A stretch of 64,000 bases of DNA from Fibrobacter succinogenes (GCA_902768715.1 CACXMH010000004.1:1-64000); one strand, 5' to 3'. Numbered from the stretch's first letter, positions 32,749 to 42,599 are shown. Numbers and translations are program-made. Notes: generated by a model not told the origin, from the letters alone.

Positions 32749-35187
32749 ATGTTTTCGCTAGTCACAAAAATCATCAAAAGAGCGACTCAATATCCGACAG
32801 CCATATTGGTTTTTTCTTTTGTCCTAGCGTTACTTTCTATCTATCCTGTCCAGAATTTACGGTGGGAACTACAGTTACAGGACGCCCTGACCACCAAAGG
32901 GAGCTCACCCCTCTATTACAAAGAAATAGAGGAAAAATTCGGGGCGCTTGGGAGCCTGACTGTTGTCATGGAGTCCGAAGACAGTTCCCTGAACTATTCC
33001 GCCGCCCGGTCGTTATACCAAAGATTGCTGGCAGACTCGACCATTCATTTTGCCGAATTTGAAACGGATATCGAATTCTACAAGAAACACAGCCTTCTCT
33101 ACATCGAAGAAAACGACCTGGACACGGTCGCCGAAAGAATCCGGTCTTTGCAAGAGAAAATCACCATGGCCCACAACCCCCTATATGTGGACATGACCGA
33201 CGACTCAAAGGCTTCAGCGGATTCAAACGACAATAAGGCCAACCAAACCGTTCTTGATTTCTCCGATCTGGAAAGCAAGTATTTCGCCATCCTTTCAAGG
33301 ACCCACGCCAGCAGTGACGGGAAAATTCGCGTTGTTGACATCTACCCCAAAAATTCCCTGTCCGACTTACAGGCTAACCGAGCCCTGCTTGGCAAAGTCA
33401 AATCGTTCTTCCAGGACAACCCTGAATACGGCTCTATAAAGGTCTATTATACCGGCAAAGTTTACGACACCATCCAGACGGGGCGGACCCTACTCCCCGA
33501 GGCGAAATTTGCAGGCAAAATCACCGCCCTCTTTATCTTGCTGCTTTTCATTATCCATTTCTACAAGCAGCCCCAACTCATACTGGTATCGGCGATTCCC
33601 GTGGGGCTTCCTATCCTTTACACCCTGGCTCTGGCCTGGCTGATGTATGGCCGCATCAACGTGTTCACCCTGCTGCTCGCCCTGGTTTTGCCCGGACAGG
33701 CCTGTCAGGTTATTACCCATGTACTGAACCGCTACTTTATAGAACGGTCCAGAAACTTGAGTCCCAAGCTTTGCATTGAGAGCGCCGTTCTGGGGATTGG
33801 TCCATCTACTGCGGTGTCGGCCGGAATCATGGCTTCGTTTTTCGCCTGCATGCTTATCGTTCCTGTGGCCGGAATCCGCGAGCTCGGCATCCTCGGTGCT
33901 ATCGGGAGTCTTTTGAACTGGATTTTTACCATACTTATCTCAACATCGCTCCTGCAACTTTTCCAGCGCAAGAAAGCATTCACCGTCAACAGTTTCCGAT
34001 TCCAGAGGGTTTTCAAGATTACGCTCCTGTCTTACAGGACCAACGGAATCATCATCACCATCTTATCCATTTTAAGTCTTGCTGCGCTGATTTATGGCGG
34101 CGTGAACCTAAAATTCCTTTATGATTTCAGGCAGACGGAACTTCCCCGCGAAGAACGGGTGGCGGATTCGTTAATTGCGCAGACTGGATTCCCGCAGTAT
34201 GACCCGGTCATCGTCATGATGTCAAAGGATAACGGCGACGAACTTTATGGAAGGTTCAAACAGCTCAAGTCCAAGGGCAAGATTCCCAACATTGATAATG
34301 TTTATACCTTAAGCGCTTTCTCGCCAAAAAATCAGGTCCACAAGAAAGAAAAACTGAAGGAAATTCAAGAATTCTTCACCAATGATGTATTGCAGCAACT
34401 TGATTCAACTGAAAGACTGAATGTGTCGAAGATTTCTGAGATTCTTTACCGATTCGATTTTGATGAAGACGACCAACCCGAAAATATCCGCAAGAAGTTT
34501 AGCGACATCGACGGGAATGCAGGGGCCTTTGCCTTTATTTTCTCGAACATCAATCCGAACAACGGGCTGGAATGTAGGCATCTGGCACACGACCTCGCCC
34601 TCTTGAACGCTAGTGACGACAGCACCTACAAGATGACCGGCGTGCCCGTTGTGCGGGCAAAATTCCTGGACCTGGTGCTGTCTAATGTTGACAAGACCAT
34701 TTTCTTGGGGTCTGTTCTGGTGTGGTTCTTCTTGCTGTTCTTCTACAACCGTTTCAGCAGGGCCATATTCACTATCCTCCCCTCCTTATTTGCCATGAGC
34801 TGGCTGTTGGCCCTGATCAACGTTCTTGGAATCAAGCTTTCTGTCTATAGCACTATCGCCTTCCCGATTTTGATTGGGGCTAGCGTTGACGGTTCTATTC
34901 AGTTGTGGACCGCCTATTACGAAAAGCGGAAAGGAACCGCCCTCACGCTTTTGCAAGGCAAGGCTTTCTCTATTTCCATAAGCCAGATGGCCGCCATGAT
35001 TGGAACTTACGGCTTGCTGATTTCTTCGCATCCGGGCCTAAAAAGCATCGGGCAAATTTCGTTTATCGGACTGATTTGCATCTCAATCGCCCAGTTCACA
35101 ATGTTTTCGTTAATTGCAGGTTCTCTAGACAACTACAGAATCCTGCAAAGGCAAAAAAAAGAAAATGCCCAAAAGTCTTTCCAATAG
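32749..35187 (+). CDS. MMPL/RND-superfamily transporter
   Basis: 812 residues. The two-fold RND layout is clear: an N-terminal helix, a large exported loop, then five to six helices (GKITALFILLLFIIHFY; VFTLLLALVLPGQACQVITH; GILGAIGSLLNWIFTILIST). This pattern repeats in the second half (TIFLGSVLVWFFLLFFYNRF; STIAFPILIGASVDGSIQLW; QISFIGLICISIAQFTMFSL). It belongs to the predicted exporters of lipids or other hydrophobic compounds (MMPL type) rather than the tripartite drug pumps. The ATG at 32749 is chosen because upstream codons contain the promoter. The last 23 bases overlap the aminotransferase gene. A shared divergent promoter links it to the outer-membrane barrel, suggesting envelope lipid transport; that is inference. 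Confidence 0.85.
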   Translation: MFSLVTKIIKRATQYPTAILVFSFVLALLSIYPVQNLRWELQLQDALTTKGSSPLYYKEIEEKFGALGSLTVVMESEDSSLNYSAARSLYQRLLADSTIHFAEFETDIEFYKKHSLLYIEENDLDTVAERIRSLQEKITMAHNPLYVDMTDDSKASADSNDNKANQTVLDFSDLESKYFAILSRTHASSDGKIRVVDIYPKNSLSDLQANRALLGKVKSFFQDNPEYGSIKVYYTGKVYDTIQTGRTLLPEAKFAGKITALFILLLFIIHFYKQPQLILVSAIPVGLPILYTLALAWLMYGRINVFTLLLALVLPGQACQVITHVLNRYFIERSRNLSPKLCIESAVLGIGPSTAVSAGIMASFFACMLIVPVAGIRELGILGAIGSLLNWIFTILISTSLLQLFQRKKAFTVNSFRFQRVFKITLLSYRTNGIIITILSILSLAALIYGGVNLKFLYDFRQTELPREERVADSLIAQTGFPQYDPVIVMMSKDNGDELYGRFKQLKSKGKIPNIDNVYTLSAFSPKNQVHKKEKLKEIQEFFTNDVLQQLDSTERLNVSKISEILYRFDFDEDDQPENIRKKFSDIDGNAGAFAFIFSNINPNNGLECRHLAHDLALLNASDDSTYKMTGVPVVRAKFLDLVLSNVDKTIFLGSVLVWFFLLFFYNRFSRAIFTILPSLFAMSWLLALINVLGIKLSVYSTIAFPILIGASVDGSIQLWTAYYEKRKGTALTLLQGKAFSISISQMAAMIGTYGLLISSHPGLKSIGQISFIGLICISIAQFTMFSLIAGSLDNYRILQRQKKENAQKSFQ

Positions 35188-36361
35188 AACCCTGAATATT
35201 GCCGCCTCCCTGACAGTTGCCATTGACAGTCTTGCCAAGAAAATGATTGCCGAAGGCAAGGACGTGGTTAGTCTTGGTGCCGGTGAACCGGATTTCCCGA
35301 CTCCAGAACCAATCTGCAAGGCGGCGCATAGCGCCATCGACAGTGGAAAGACCCGCTATACCGCCCCCATCGGCATTTTGGAGTTACGCAAGAAAATTTG
35401 TGAAAAGCTCTCCAAAGAAAACGGGCTCTGTTATGAACCCGAACAGATTACGGTCACCAGCGGTGCAAAGCACGCCGTGTTCAACTCCCTTGCCGCCTTG
35501 ATAAACCCCGGTGACGAGGTGATTATTCCAGCCCCTTATTGGGTGACTTATCCTGAATTGGTGAAATGGCTTGGAGGCGTTCCCGTATTTGCTGACGGAT
35601 TGCAAGAAAATGATTTCAAGATAACGGCCGAACAGCTGAAAAAAGTTTGTAATGACAAGACCAAGGCCATTTTAATGAACAATCCCTGCAACCCCACCGG
35701 TTCCGTGTATAGCCGCGAGGAATTGGAGGCCTTAGCAAAGGTCATTGTCGAAAACGACCTCTACTGCATTTCTGACGAAGTCTATGAATACTTCGTTTAT
35801 CAGAGAACTTTTACCAGCATCGCTTCTATTGACGGGATGAAAGACCGTTCCATTGTCATCAACGGTTTTTCCAAATCTTACTGCATGACCGGTTGGCGTG
35901 TAGGTTACGACGCCTCCCCCGCACCCATTGCAAAAATTATCGGAAAAATCCAAGGGCAAGCCACACACCACCCGAGCAACATCGCCCAGTACGCCGCCAT
36001 CGGGGCTCTAGAGATGGGAAATGCAGAATCCCTCAAAATGAGAGATGTTTTCCGCAAGCGCAGGGACTTTATGGTGTCAAAAATCGGCGAAGCCCTGGGG
36101 CAAAAGCTGCGCGCTCCCGAAGGAGCCTTTTACCTGTTCGCCCCTGTAAGTTCCGTCTATGGACGATCAACGCCAGCGGGAAAGACCATCAAGGGGTCCG
36201 TAGAATTATGCGAATACATTCTTGAAAGTCAAGGGCTTGCCATTGTACCGGGAGCAGCATTTGGAAACGACAGTTGCGTGCGTTTTTCTTATGCCGCCAG
36301 CGACGAAAATTTGGAAAGTGCCTGCAGGCGTTTCGAAGCCGCCATCAGGAGCTTGAAATAG
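35165..36361 (+). CDS. Aspartate-type aminotransferase (class I PLP)
   Basis: 398 residues, the usual length of AspC/AAT-Ib enzymes, which transfer amino groups between aspartate or similar amino acids and 2-oxo acids. Motifs: LGAGEPDFPTP near the N-terminus, YTAPIGILELRKKI, MNNPCNPTGSVYS, SDEVYEYFVY, the PLP lysine in NGFSKSYCMTGWRVGY, and FRFS-like CVRFSYAAS near the end. The gene starts inside the transporter gene and is translationally coupled to it, then is followed closely by the FHA-ABC gene. Preferred amino acid cannot be told. Confidence 0.92.
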   Translation: MPKSLSNRTLNIAASLTVAIDSLAKKMIAEGKDVVSLGAGEPDFPTPEPICKAAHSAIDSGKTRYTAPIGILELRKKICEKLSKENGLCYEPEQITVTSGAKHAVFNSLAALINPGDEVIIPAPYWVTYPELVKWLGGVPVFADGLQENDFKITAEQLKKVCNDKTKAILMNNPCNPTGSVYSREELEALAKVIVENDLYCISDEVYEYFVYQRTFTSIASIDGMKDRSIVINGFSKSYCMTGWRVGYDASPAPIAKIIGKIQGQATHHPSNIAQYAAIGALEMGNAESLKMRDVFRKRRDFMVSKIGEALGQKLRAPEGAFYLFAPVSSVYGRSTPAGKTIKGSVELCEYILESQGLAIVPGAAFGNDSCVRFSYAASDENLESACRRFEAAIRSLK

Positions 36362-36385
36362 CCGTTCTAAAGGGCATCCGACGAC

Positions 36386-38449
36386 ATGTTCCATATAGTC
36401 ACACCCGAAAAAGGAAAGCCGTTTACCATCGGACGAAAAGAGGATTGCGACATCCGATTCTCCGACGTTTTCGTTTCCAGGGAACATGCGACCATAGAAT
36501 TTGCCGACGGTTCATGGAATCTAAAGAACCTTTCAAGCAATAGCGTCACCCAGGTCAACGACGAAGACGTTTCTGAAATTCCGCTGAAAGATGGCGACAT
36601 CATCGTCATCGGGCTTCACCGATTGAGAGTGACTTTACGGGGCGACGCCCTTTCCCTGCTGCTTCTGGATGCTTCCGATTCTACAGAATCATACACCTTG
36701 ACCTCAGAAGATCAAGAAATTACGCTGGAAGGTGAAAATGGGAACACCACCTTCAAGGTGAAACTTTTGGATTCTGGCTGCAGGCTCCATTTTGCTAAAA
36801 AATTGACGGATTCCGACGGCAAAAAGACACACGAAATACGCCTGGATGCAGGCGACACCATCCGTCTTGAGAACTTCGAGTTCTCGTTCCAGGCTGGCGA
36901 CCTGCTGGTCAAGCGGGTCATGTCCGGATTTGACGTGACGCTTAGGAATCTAGATGTCTATGCAGGCAAAAAAGAGCTGTTGTCCGACATAAACCTCTAC
37001 CTGCCCGCAGGAGAAATTCTTGCCATTATCGGACGCTCCGGCCAAGGAAAATCTTCGCTCCTAAAACTTCTGAAAGGGGAATACACCAAGTCTCCCGAAG
37101 GCGAAGTCCTTTATTCAGGGCTAGATTACCGCAACAAGGAAATACGCAAACGGATTGCGTTCTTGCCGCAAGACCCGGCACTCCACAAGGACTTGACCGT
37201 CATGGAAACGCTCCTGCACGGGGCAAAAGTTTCCATGGACAAAAAGGAGCTGAAGGAATCTTTCCAGGAACGGGCCGACCGAATTTGCGAGCTCTTTGGA
37301 CTCACCGCCCGCAAGAACAACCCTGTAAAGACCTTGAGCGGTGGCGAAATGCGAAGGCTTGCCCTGGCCCAGGAACTTATCGGCTCTCCTGGCCTGATTG
37401 TGCTGGACGAGCCCCTTTCGGGCTTGGACCCCTACAACGCAAACATTCTGTGCACCCACCTGAAACAGCTGGCCTTCTTAGGCCATACGGTAATTCTCAC
37501 CACCCACAGCTACGAGGCCCTGAACATCGCCAACAAGGTGTTGGTTATCCATCAGGGCAAGCAGGTCTTTTATGGTTCTCGCGAAGAATCGGTGGGGTTT
37601 TTCAATACCAAAAGTGCCGAAAGTATTTTAGCGGGGTTGAACGACGACTCCTTTATCCGCTGGGCATCTTCGAAAAAATCTATGGAAGTGGCAGAAGGCG
37701 AAAAAAAGAATCGAACCTATTTCAAGACCGATAAAAAATCGACTCTGCTTCCTTACCATATCCAGTTGATTCTCAAGCAGTGGTTTCGCGACAAAGGGAA
37801 ACTCTTTGCCCTGTTTATACAGCCCTTTATCCTCGGATTTGTCTTCTCCCAGATTTTCTCCAACAATTCGCCTCTTGGGATTGTAAGCTTTGCCTTAATC
37901 CTCTGTGCCAACTGGTTTGCCCTTTCCCTTTCGATTCGAGAGATCGTTCAAGAAAAAGAAATTTTGACTAACGATCTGCGAAAAGGCATGTCCATCGCCC
38001 CCTACCTGCTTGCCAAAACGGGAATTCCCTCCGTTGCGGCCTTCATGCAGACCTTCGTTATTTACGGTTTTATCTCCTTCAAGGTGACGATGCATCCGAC
38101 CTTGCCGATTCTTGCCCTCGTGTTTGCCTTGACGGTGATTCCTGCCGTGTGCATGGGTTGCCTTGTCAGCGCATTTTCCAAGAATCCCGGCCAGGCAAAC
38201 GCTTTCTTGCCCCTGATTATCATTCCGCAGGTGGCCTTGGCCGGAGCCCTTGTTCCCTTGGACCAGATGCAGGCTATCGGAAAGGCTCTTTCCTTTGCCA
38301 TTTGGTCAAGGTTCGACCAGGACGCCCTTCTGGATTTACTTTTGGACAGGCCTTTCGAGAGTCTGAACTTTATAATGTTGATGACACTCATCATTATATT
38401 TTGTATTATAACCTTCGTCAATTTACACCTTCTTAGAAAAGCAAAATGA
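36386..38449 (+). CDS. FHA-domain ABC transporter (ATPase and permease fused)
   Basis: 687 residues in one chain. An N-terminal FHA phosphothreonine-binding domain (FTIGRKEDCDIRFSD, VSREHATIEF) is followed by a second degenerate FHA-like region to about 185. The ABC ATPase has Walker A GRSGQGKSS, signature LSGGEMRRLALAQ, Walker B GLIVLDEPLSGLD and the switch His in TTHSYEA. The permease has about six helices of the ABC2/ABCG type (LFALFIQPFILGFVFSQIF to IIFCIITFVNLHLL). It ends with an ATGA overlap into the Ser/Thr kinase gene, so kinase and phospho-sensing transporter are made together. Substrate unknown; control by phosphorylation is inferred. Confidence 0.9.
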   Translation: MFHIVTPEKGKPFTIGRKEDCDIRFSDVFVSREHATIEFADGSWNLKNLSSNSVTQVNDEDVSEIPLKDGDIIVIGLHRLRVTLRGDALSLLLLDASDSTESYTLTSEDQEITLEGENGNTTFKVKLLDSGCRLHFAKKLTDSDGKKTHEIRLDAGDTIRLENFEFSFQAGDLLVKRVMSGFDVTLRNLDVYAGKKELLSDINLYLPAGEILAIIGRSGQGKSSLLKLLKGEYTKSPEGEVLYSGLDYRNKEIRKRIAFLPQDPALHKDLTVMETLLHGAKVSMDKKELKESFQERADRICELFGLTARKNNPVKTLSGGEMRRLALAQELIGSPGLIVLDEPLSGLDPYNANILCTHLKQLAFLGHTVILTTHSYEALNIANKVLVIHQGKQVFYGSREESVGFFNTKSAESILAGLNDDSFIRWASSKKSMEVAEGEKKNRTYFKTDKKSTLLPYHIQLILKQWFRDKGKLFALFIQPFILGFVFSQIFSNNSPLGIVSFALILCANWFALSLSIREIVQEKEILTNDLRKGMSIAPYLLAKTGIPSVAAFMQTFVIYGFISFKVTMHPTLPILALVFALTVIPAVCMGCLVSAFSKNPGQANAFLPLIIIPQVALAGALVPLDQMQAIGKALSFAIWSRFDQDALLDLLLDRPFESLNFIMLMTLIIIFCIITFVNLHLLRKAK

Positions 38450-39957
38450 GTCCCGAGAATCAATCCAATACTTTCCCTCGCCCCTTTAACGAAAACTACG
38501 ACCTGATAGATACTCTCGGACGGGGAGGCATGGGCTACGTCTATAAGGCCCTGGACAAAAGGCTCGGCCGCGAAGTGGCCCTGAAAGTGTTGGACTCGTC
38601 TTCTGACGAAGAGGCAATCCAGAGGTTTTACCTGGAAGCCCAGGCCATGAAAGAACTGGACCACATGAACATTGTCCAGATTTTCGACTTTGGAAAGCAG
38701 GCCAACCAGCTTTTTATTGCCATGACCTATGTGAAGGGCGTGGCCCTCTCCGACATTTTGCAGAAGCAGAGCAAGCTCCCCTTCTCCTCTATCGAAGTGA
38801 TTATCAAGCAGATTGCCCGCGGTCTTTTGTATGCCCACAACCGCGGTATTGTCCATAGGGATGTGAAGCCCTCCAACATCATGATTACCCACGATAACCG
38901 TGTCTATATCATGGATTTCGGGATTTCTTACATCCAGGAGATGGAAAAGCAGCGCCTTACCAGAACGGGCATGACCATGGGCACGCCCGAGTACATGTCT
39001 CCGGAGCAGTGCCACGGCGAAGAAGTGACCCTCCAGTCCGATATCTACAGCATGGGCATCATTTTGTTTGAAATGACCTGCGGACAACTCCCGTTCAACG
39101 GCAACAAGCCCATAGAGATTGCCATTCAGCATGTGCAGAAACAACCGCCTGACCCGCGACAGTTCAGGCCGGACATGCCCAAGGGGCTTGCAGAACTGAT
39201 TCTCAAGTGCCTCAAGAAAAAGCTGAACGAACGTTTCCACGACATGCAGGAATTTTTGGATACCTGCGATGCGGTTTTCCCGCAAAAGGACACCCGAAGC
39301 ACAGGCAAAATTACAGGACGGAAAACCTCATTGTTCAGCCATGGAAAGGAATCCATTGCCGAGGTGGCCACAAAGATTCCCTCTAAGGCAAAAAAAATCC
39401 ACCGCAAGCTGACGGCTCTCGCCCTTTCTATATTCCCGCTGATTATCATCTTGATGGTGCTCCTGATGCTCACCCACAAGCCCGAAAGCACCCTGCGGGA
39501 TTTAGAGTGGGACGAAGCGGTAGGCAATTTTGAAACCAAGTCCCTGGAAAATGACGGTGGTGTAGATTATGGTCTAGACAACCTGGGCGACGGCGACCTG
39601 AAAACGGCATGGCTCAATAGCATGCCCCTGAAGCCGCAAAATCCCGTTTTGAGCCTTTATTTCAAGAAAAACACCTTGGTCACCCACCTGGGAATAGCCA
39701 TCGGATACCAGAAATCTGTTGACGACCTGTTTGGCGACCGATTCCGTATTTTCAAGAAGCCGAAAACTATTACGGTAGAAACCGCAGACGGATTCAAGCA
39801 AAAAATCAAGCTGGAAAATATCAAGGGCATGCAGTACCCCACCATCCAGGCCATCGAGACCACAGAACTCAAGTTCTACTTGGAAGACATCTACGAAGGG
39901 GAAAACGAAGATTTCGCCATTTCGGAAATAAGGCTCCTGGGGATGGAGGTTGATTAG
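38446..39957 (+). CDS. Receptor-type Ser/Thr protein kinase with discoidin-like ectodomain
   Basis: 503 residues. Hanks-type kinase domain at about 20-275: glycine loop LGRGGMGYVYKA, catalytic Lys in VALKVL, HRDVKPSNIMI, DFGIS, GTPEYMSPEQ. A basic linker leads to one membrane helix at about 325-342 (LALSIFPLIIILMVLLML). The exported part (about 350-503), with DGDLKTAWLNS and ISEIRLLGMEV, resembles the F5/8C- or NADase-type glycan-binding fold and may sense a sugar polymer. It overlaps the FHA-ABC gene, a likely substrate or effector. Kinase confident; ectodomain family moderately so. Confidence 0.88.
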   Translation: MSPENQSNTFPRPFNENYDLIDTLGRGGMGYVYKALDKRLGREVALKVLDSSSDEEAIQRFYLEAQAMKELDHMNIVQIFDFGKQANQLFIAMTYVKGVALSDILQKQSKLPFSSIEVIIKQIARGLLYAHNRGIVHRDVKPSNIMITHDNRVYIMDFGISYIQEMEKQRLTRTGMTMGTPEYMSPEQCHGEEVTLQSDIYSMGIILFEMTCGQLPFNGNKPIEIAIQHVQKQPPDPRQFRPDMPKGLAELILKCLKKKLNERFHDMQEFLDTCDAVFPQKDTRSTGKITGRKTSLFSHGKESIAEVATKIPSKAKKIHRKLTALALSIFPLIIILMVLLMLTHKPESTLRDLEWDEAVGNFETKSLENDGGVDYGLDNLGDGDLKTAWLNSMPLKPQNPVLSLYFKKNTLVTHLGIAIGYQKSVDDLFGDRFRIFKKPKTITVETADGFKQKIKLENIKGMQYPTIQAIETTELKFYLEDIYEGENEDFAISEIRLLGMEVD

Positions 39958-40145
39958 GGGATAGGATCTAGGGGCTAGGATCTAGGAATAAGGGTATGAG
40001 GTATGAGGTATGAGGTATGAGGTGTGAGGTGTGAGGTGTGAGGCGCGAGGCGCGAGGAATGTCATCCTCGCGCAGGCGAGGATCCGCTTGAGTAAGAAGG
40101 TTTGAGGGATGTCATCCCCGACCTGATCGAGGATCCGCTTGAGGA
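39958..40145. repeat. TAGG/GAGG degenerate repeats and two palindromic elements
   Basis: Begins with aggatctaggggctaggatc-type units, passes into six or more tandem gaggtatgaggtgtgaggcg-like units, then two copies of the gtcatcctcg..gaggatccgcttga palindrome (from about 40058 and 40108). No gene. The ribosome-binding site of yraN follows directly. Confidence 0.7.
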
Positions 40146-40152
40146 ATTAAGA

Positions 40153-40581
40153 ATGAAAAATGAAGGTGTGAATCGCAATTCGGTCAAGTCCGTCAACCGC
40201 AAGAAGGGTAACGCTATCGAGACGGAGGCTTCGGCCTACCTGATGCGGAACGGTTATGAAATTCTGGACAGAAACTACGCCTACCGCGGAGGCGAGCTGG
40301 ACATTGTGGCCAGAGACGGACAGACTGTTGTTTTCGTAGAGGTCAAGTCCGTGTGGACCGCTGGACAAGGAAACCCCGCAGCCCGCGTAAATGCCCTCAA
40401 GCAGCGTAAAATCTGGAACACCGCCTGCCATTACCTCTACACCCAAAAAGAAAAGGCCCCAAAAGGCTTTGACACTCCCTGCCGTTTCGATGTCCTTTCT
40501 ATTCGCGCTTACCAAAAGCCCATGCAGTTTGAACACTACAAGAACGCCTTCGAAGGGTCGCAGGTGATTCCACAATGCTAG
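40153..40581 (+). CDS. yraN: YraN/UPF0102-family nuclease-like protein
   Basis: 142 residues. The family core is intact: GNAIETEASAYLMRNGYEIL, then NYAYRGGELDIVARDG and VVFVEVKSV, giving the E...D...ExK pattern of a Holliday-junction-resolvase-like fold. The family is widespread next to rnhB or topA, but here it stands alone among repeats. The frame is open upstream to 40102 through a palindromic repeat, but the ATG at 40153 has GAGGA at 8 bases and is chosen. Biochemical role not established for the family. Confidence 0.85.
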   Translation: MKNEGVNRNSVKSVNRKKGNAIETEASAYLMRNGYEILDRNYAYRGGELDIVARDGQTVVFVEVKSVWTAGQGNPAARVNALKQRKIWNTACHYLYTQKEKAPKGFDTPCRFDVLSIRAYQKPMQFEHYKNAFEGSQVIPQC

Positions 40582-40740
40582 GGGTTAAGGGATTAGGATC
40601 TAGGGGTTAGGATCTAGGGAAATGTGGAGTGTGAAATGTGAGGTTCGAGGCACGAGGTTCGGGGTTCGAAGTGCGGGAGATGTCATCCTCGCGACCTGTG
40701 GTGAGCTGCGTCGAACCAAGGCGAGGATCCGCTTAAGGAA
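40582..40740. repeat. TAGG/GAGG-rich tract plus palindromic element
   Basis: ggttaggatctaggggttag-type units, a gaggttcgaggcacgaggtt stretch, then a gtcatcctcgcg...gcgaggatccgctt palindrome with a long middle. No gene. Confidence 0.65.
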
Positions 40741-40796
40741 TCAAAGGTTAGAAGGTCAGAATTTAAGGAAAAAATGGAATAGAAGGTATTTGGTCT

Positions 40797-41390
40797 ATGC
40801 GTTTTGAAGTTCATCCAGACAATCCACAGGCAAGAATCGTGAAACTTGCGGCTGCCGCCTTGGAAGACGACGGTCTGGTACTCTACCCCACCGAATCCGG
40901 TTATGCTATCGGTTGTAACGCGGAATCTCCGAAGGCTATCCACAAGCTTTACGCCCTGAAAAAGCCTATGAAGAAATTCTTCATGGCCCTGATCGTGCCA
41001 AACATCAAGGCGGCTACGGACTATGCCCGCGTAGATAACTTTGCCTTCAACATCATGAAGCCGAGAGTCCCTGGGCCCTACACCTTTGTTTTGCCTGCGG
41101 ACCCACACATCGCCCGGCGGCTAGACGTAAAGCGTCCAGAAATCGGCATCCGTATGCCGACACACCCCTTCTTCACGGAACTGTTCCAGCATTTTGACAA
41201 GCCTATCCTAAGTACGGCGGCAAAGCTCAGCGAAGAAGACCTTCACGACCCCGACGAAATATGGAAGACCTTCGAACACTCCGTAGAGATGATGGTGGAC
41301 TGTGGGCCTATCGAAATCAACCCCACAAACATCATCAGCCTGGTGGGAGACCAGGTAGAAGTGATTCGTGGGGAACTGTTGGACCCCTAA
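40797..41390 (+). CDS. YrdC/Sua5/YciO-family protein (threonylcarbamoyl-AMP synthase-like)
   Basis: 197 residues, about the length of the single-domain YrdC/YciO group. In TsaC/Sua5 proteins this domain makes threonylcarbamoyl-AMP for t6A in tRNA. Seen: LYPTESGYAIGCNAESPKAI, then the KxR-like LYALKKPMKKFFMALI, then PGPYTFVLPA and GIRMPTHPFFTEL, then ILSTAAKLS. The KKPMKKFF in place of the KxR motif of TsaC suggests the YciO branch, whose role is less clear. No operon partner; it follows a long repeat tract. Confidence 0.82.
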   Translation: MRFEVHPDNPQARIVKLAAAALEDDGLVLYPTESGYAIGCNAESPKAIHKLYALKKPMKKFFMALIVPNIKAATDYARVDNFAFNIMKPRVPGPYTFVLPADPHIARRLDVKRPEIGIRMPTHPFFTELFQHFDKPILSTAAKLSEEDLHDPDEIWKTFEHSVEMMVDCGPIEINPTNIISLVGDQVEVIRGELLDP

Positions 41391-41402
41391 TTTTTCGATT
41401 GA

Positions 41403-42500
41403 TTAGTTTCCGTTGATGCAGCGGACAGAGTAGGCGTTGCCCTTGTTGTTCACAAGCTGTCGGACCATCTGGTCTGACATGCGGCCCATGGCCCAAAGCC
41501 AAATGGTTTCGTTCCTGCCGTTCTGGGACGACCAGAAACCGGCATACTCGCCCATATCTTCGTAACGCACCGTCTTGGCACCAATCATCTTGCGGTAGCC
41601 CGAAGAGAAAACCGTAAAGCCGTATTCGTCTGTGCCGCCACCACCGTGCCAACCCGTGGTGGCCTTCAGTTTGCTTGCAAATGCACCGCACTTATCAACG
41701 CCATCGTAGCACTGGGTAAGGCCCGTCAGCATATCCTGCCATTCCCTGTCACGGGGCAGGTGCCAGCCTTCGGGGCAAGCCTTGCGGGCTCCTTCCAAAT
41801 CGTAAAGACGGCCACTGCGGACACAGTAGTTGTCCTTGTCCTCATAGCACCAGGAATGCCCGGGCACATTGTAGTTCACGTTCTGGGCGAACCATTCACG
41901 ACCCTCGATCTTGATGGTCCTGTAAACCTGACCGTCGCGGGGGTCCTTGAACTGGCTGGAATTGTCGCGGATGGTGGCACGGTGTTCCTGTTCTTCGCGT
42001 CTGAAATTCACCAGCAGTTCACGCTTGTACTTTTCGCCCTTTTCGTATTTCTTGTTCCATTCGTCCTGGGCTTTTTTGTTGAAGAACTTGATTTTCAGGT
42101 CTCCAACAGCATAGAGTATATCTCCGCAGGCCAAATCCACACCTGCCACATGCACAACCAGGTCTTCTTTTCCGTATGTCTCCGGATCGCCAAAATAAGA
42201 AATCCAGGCTTCCCTGGTGGTGTTACAGACAGAGAAAAAATCTCCCCTTTCAATAACTTCTGCTGGGACAGTCATGTTCCCGGAAACCGAAAAAGAGAAT
42301 ACTTCGCTATCCACCTTGAAAGAGACAGGCTGTACGTTCTTGTAGTGGGTGTATTTGCCTAGACGGACATTGCCACTAATCTTTGCAGAAGCGTAATTAG
42401 CCTCTTCGTTGGTCTTGAAAATAAAATCCCATGACTTGGGCAGGGCAAAGGCACAAATTGCAGATAGACTGACTAAAAAACAGATAGTTTTGCGAATCAC
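41403..42500 (-). CDS. Secreted FISUMP-domain protein
   Basis: 365 residues. Signal peptide MIRKTICFLVSLSAICAFA. Residues about 30-175 form an unrecognised domain ending in a charged helix. Residues about 180-365 are the Fibrobacter succinogenes major paralogous (FISUMP) domain: DGQVYRTIKIEGREWFAQNV, CYEDKDNYCVRSGRLYDLEG, CPEGWHLPRDREWQDML and the C-terminal AYSVRCI. This domain occurs in very many Fibrobacter secreted proteins, and its role is unknown. The Cys residues probably form disulfides. Single gene, convergent with the YrdC-type gene. Strong marker of the host lineage. Confidence 0.92.
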   Translation of the reverse strand: MIRKTICFLVSLSAICAFALPKSWDFIFKTNEEANYASAKISGNVRLGKYTHYKNVQPVSFKVDSEVFSFSVSGNMTVPAEVIERGDFFSVCNTTREAWISYFGDPETYGKEDLVVHVAGVDLACGDILYAVGDLKIKFFNKKAQDEWNKKYEKGEKYKRELLVNFRREEQEHRATIRDNSSQFKDPRDGQVYRTIKIEGREWFAQNVNYNVPGHSWCYEDKDNYCVRSGRLYDLEGARKACPEGWHLPRDREWQDMLTGLTQCYDGVDKCGAFASKLKATTGWHGGGGTDEYGFTVFSSGYRKMIGAKTVRYEDMGEYAGFWSSQNGRNETIWLWAMGRMSDQMVRQLVNNKGNAYSVRCINGN

Positions 42501-42599
42501 AAAAACCCCTCGTTAAAAACAGGAACAATCATAGTTTTTTTTAAGACTTATGGCATCGCCATTATGCAGAATCAAGCTAAAAAAGCTACATTGTAGGCC

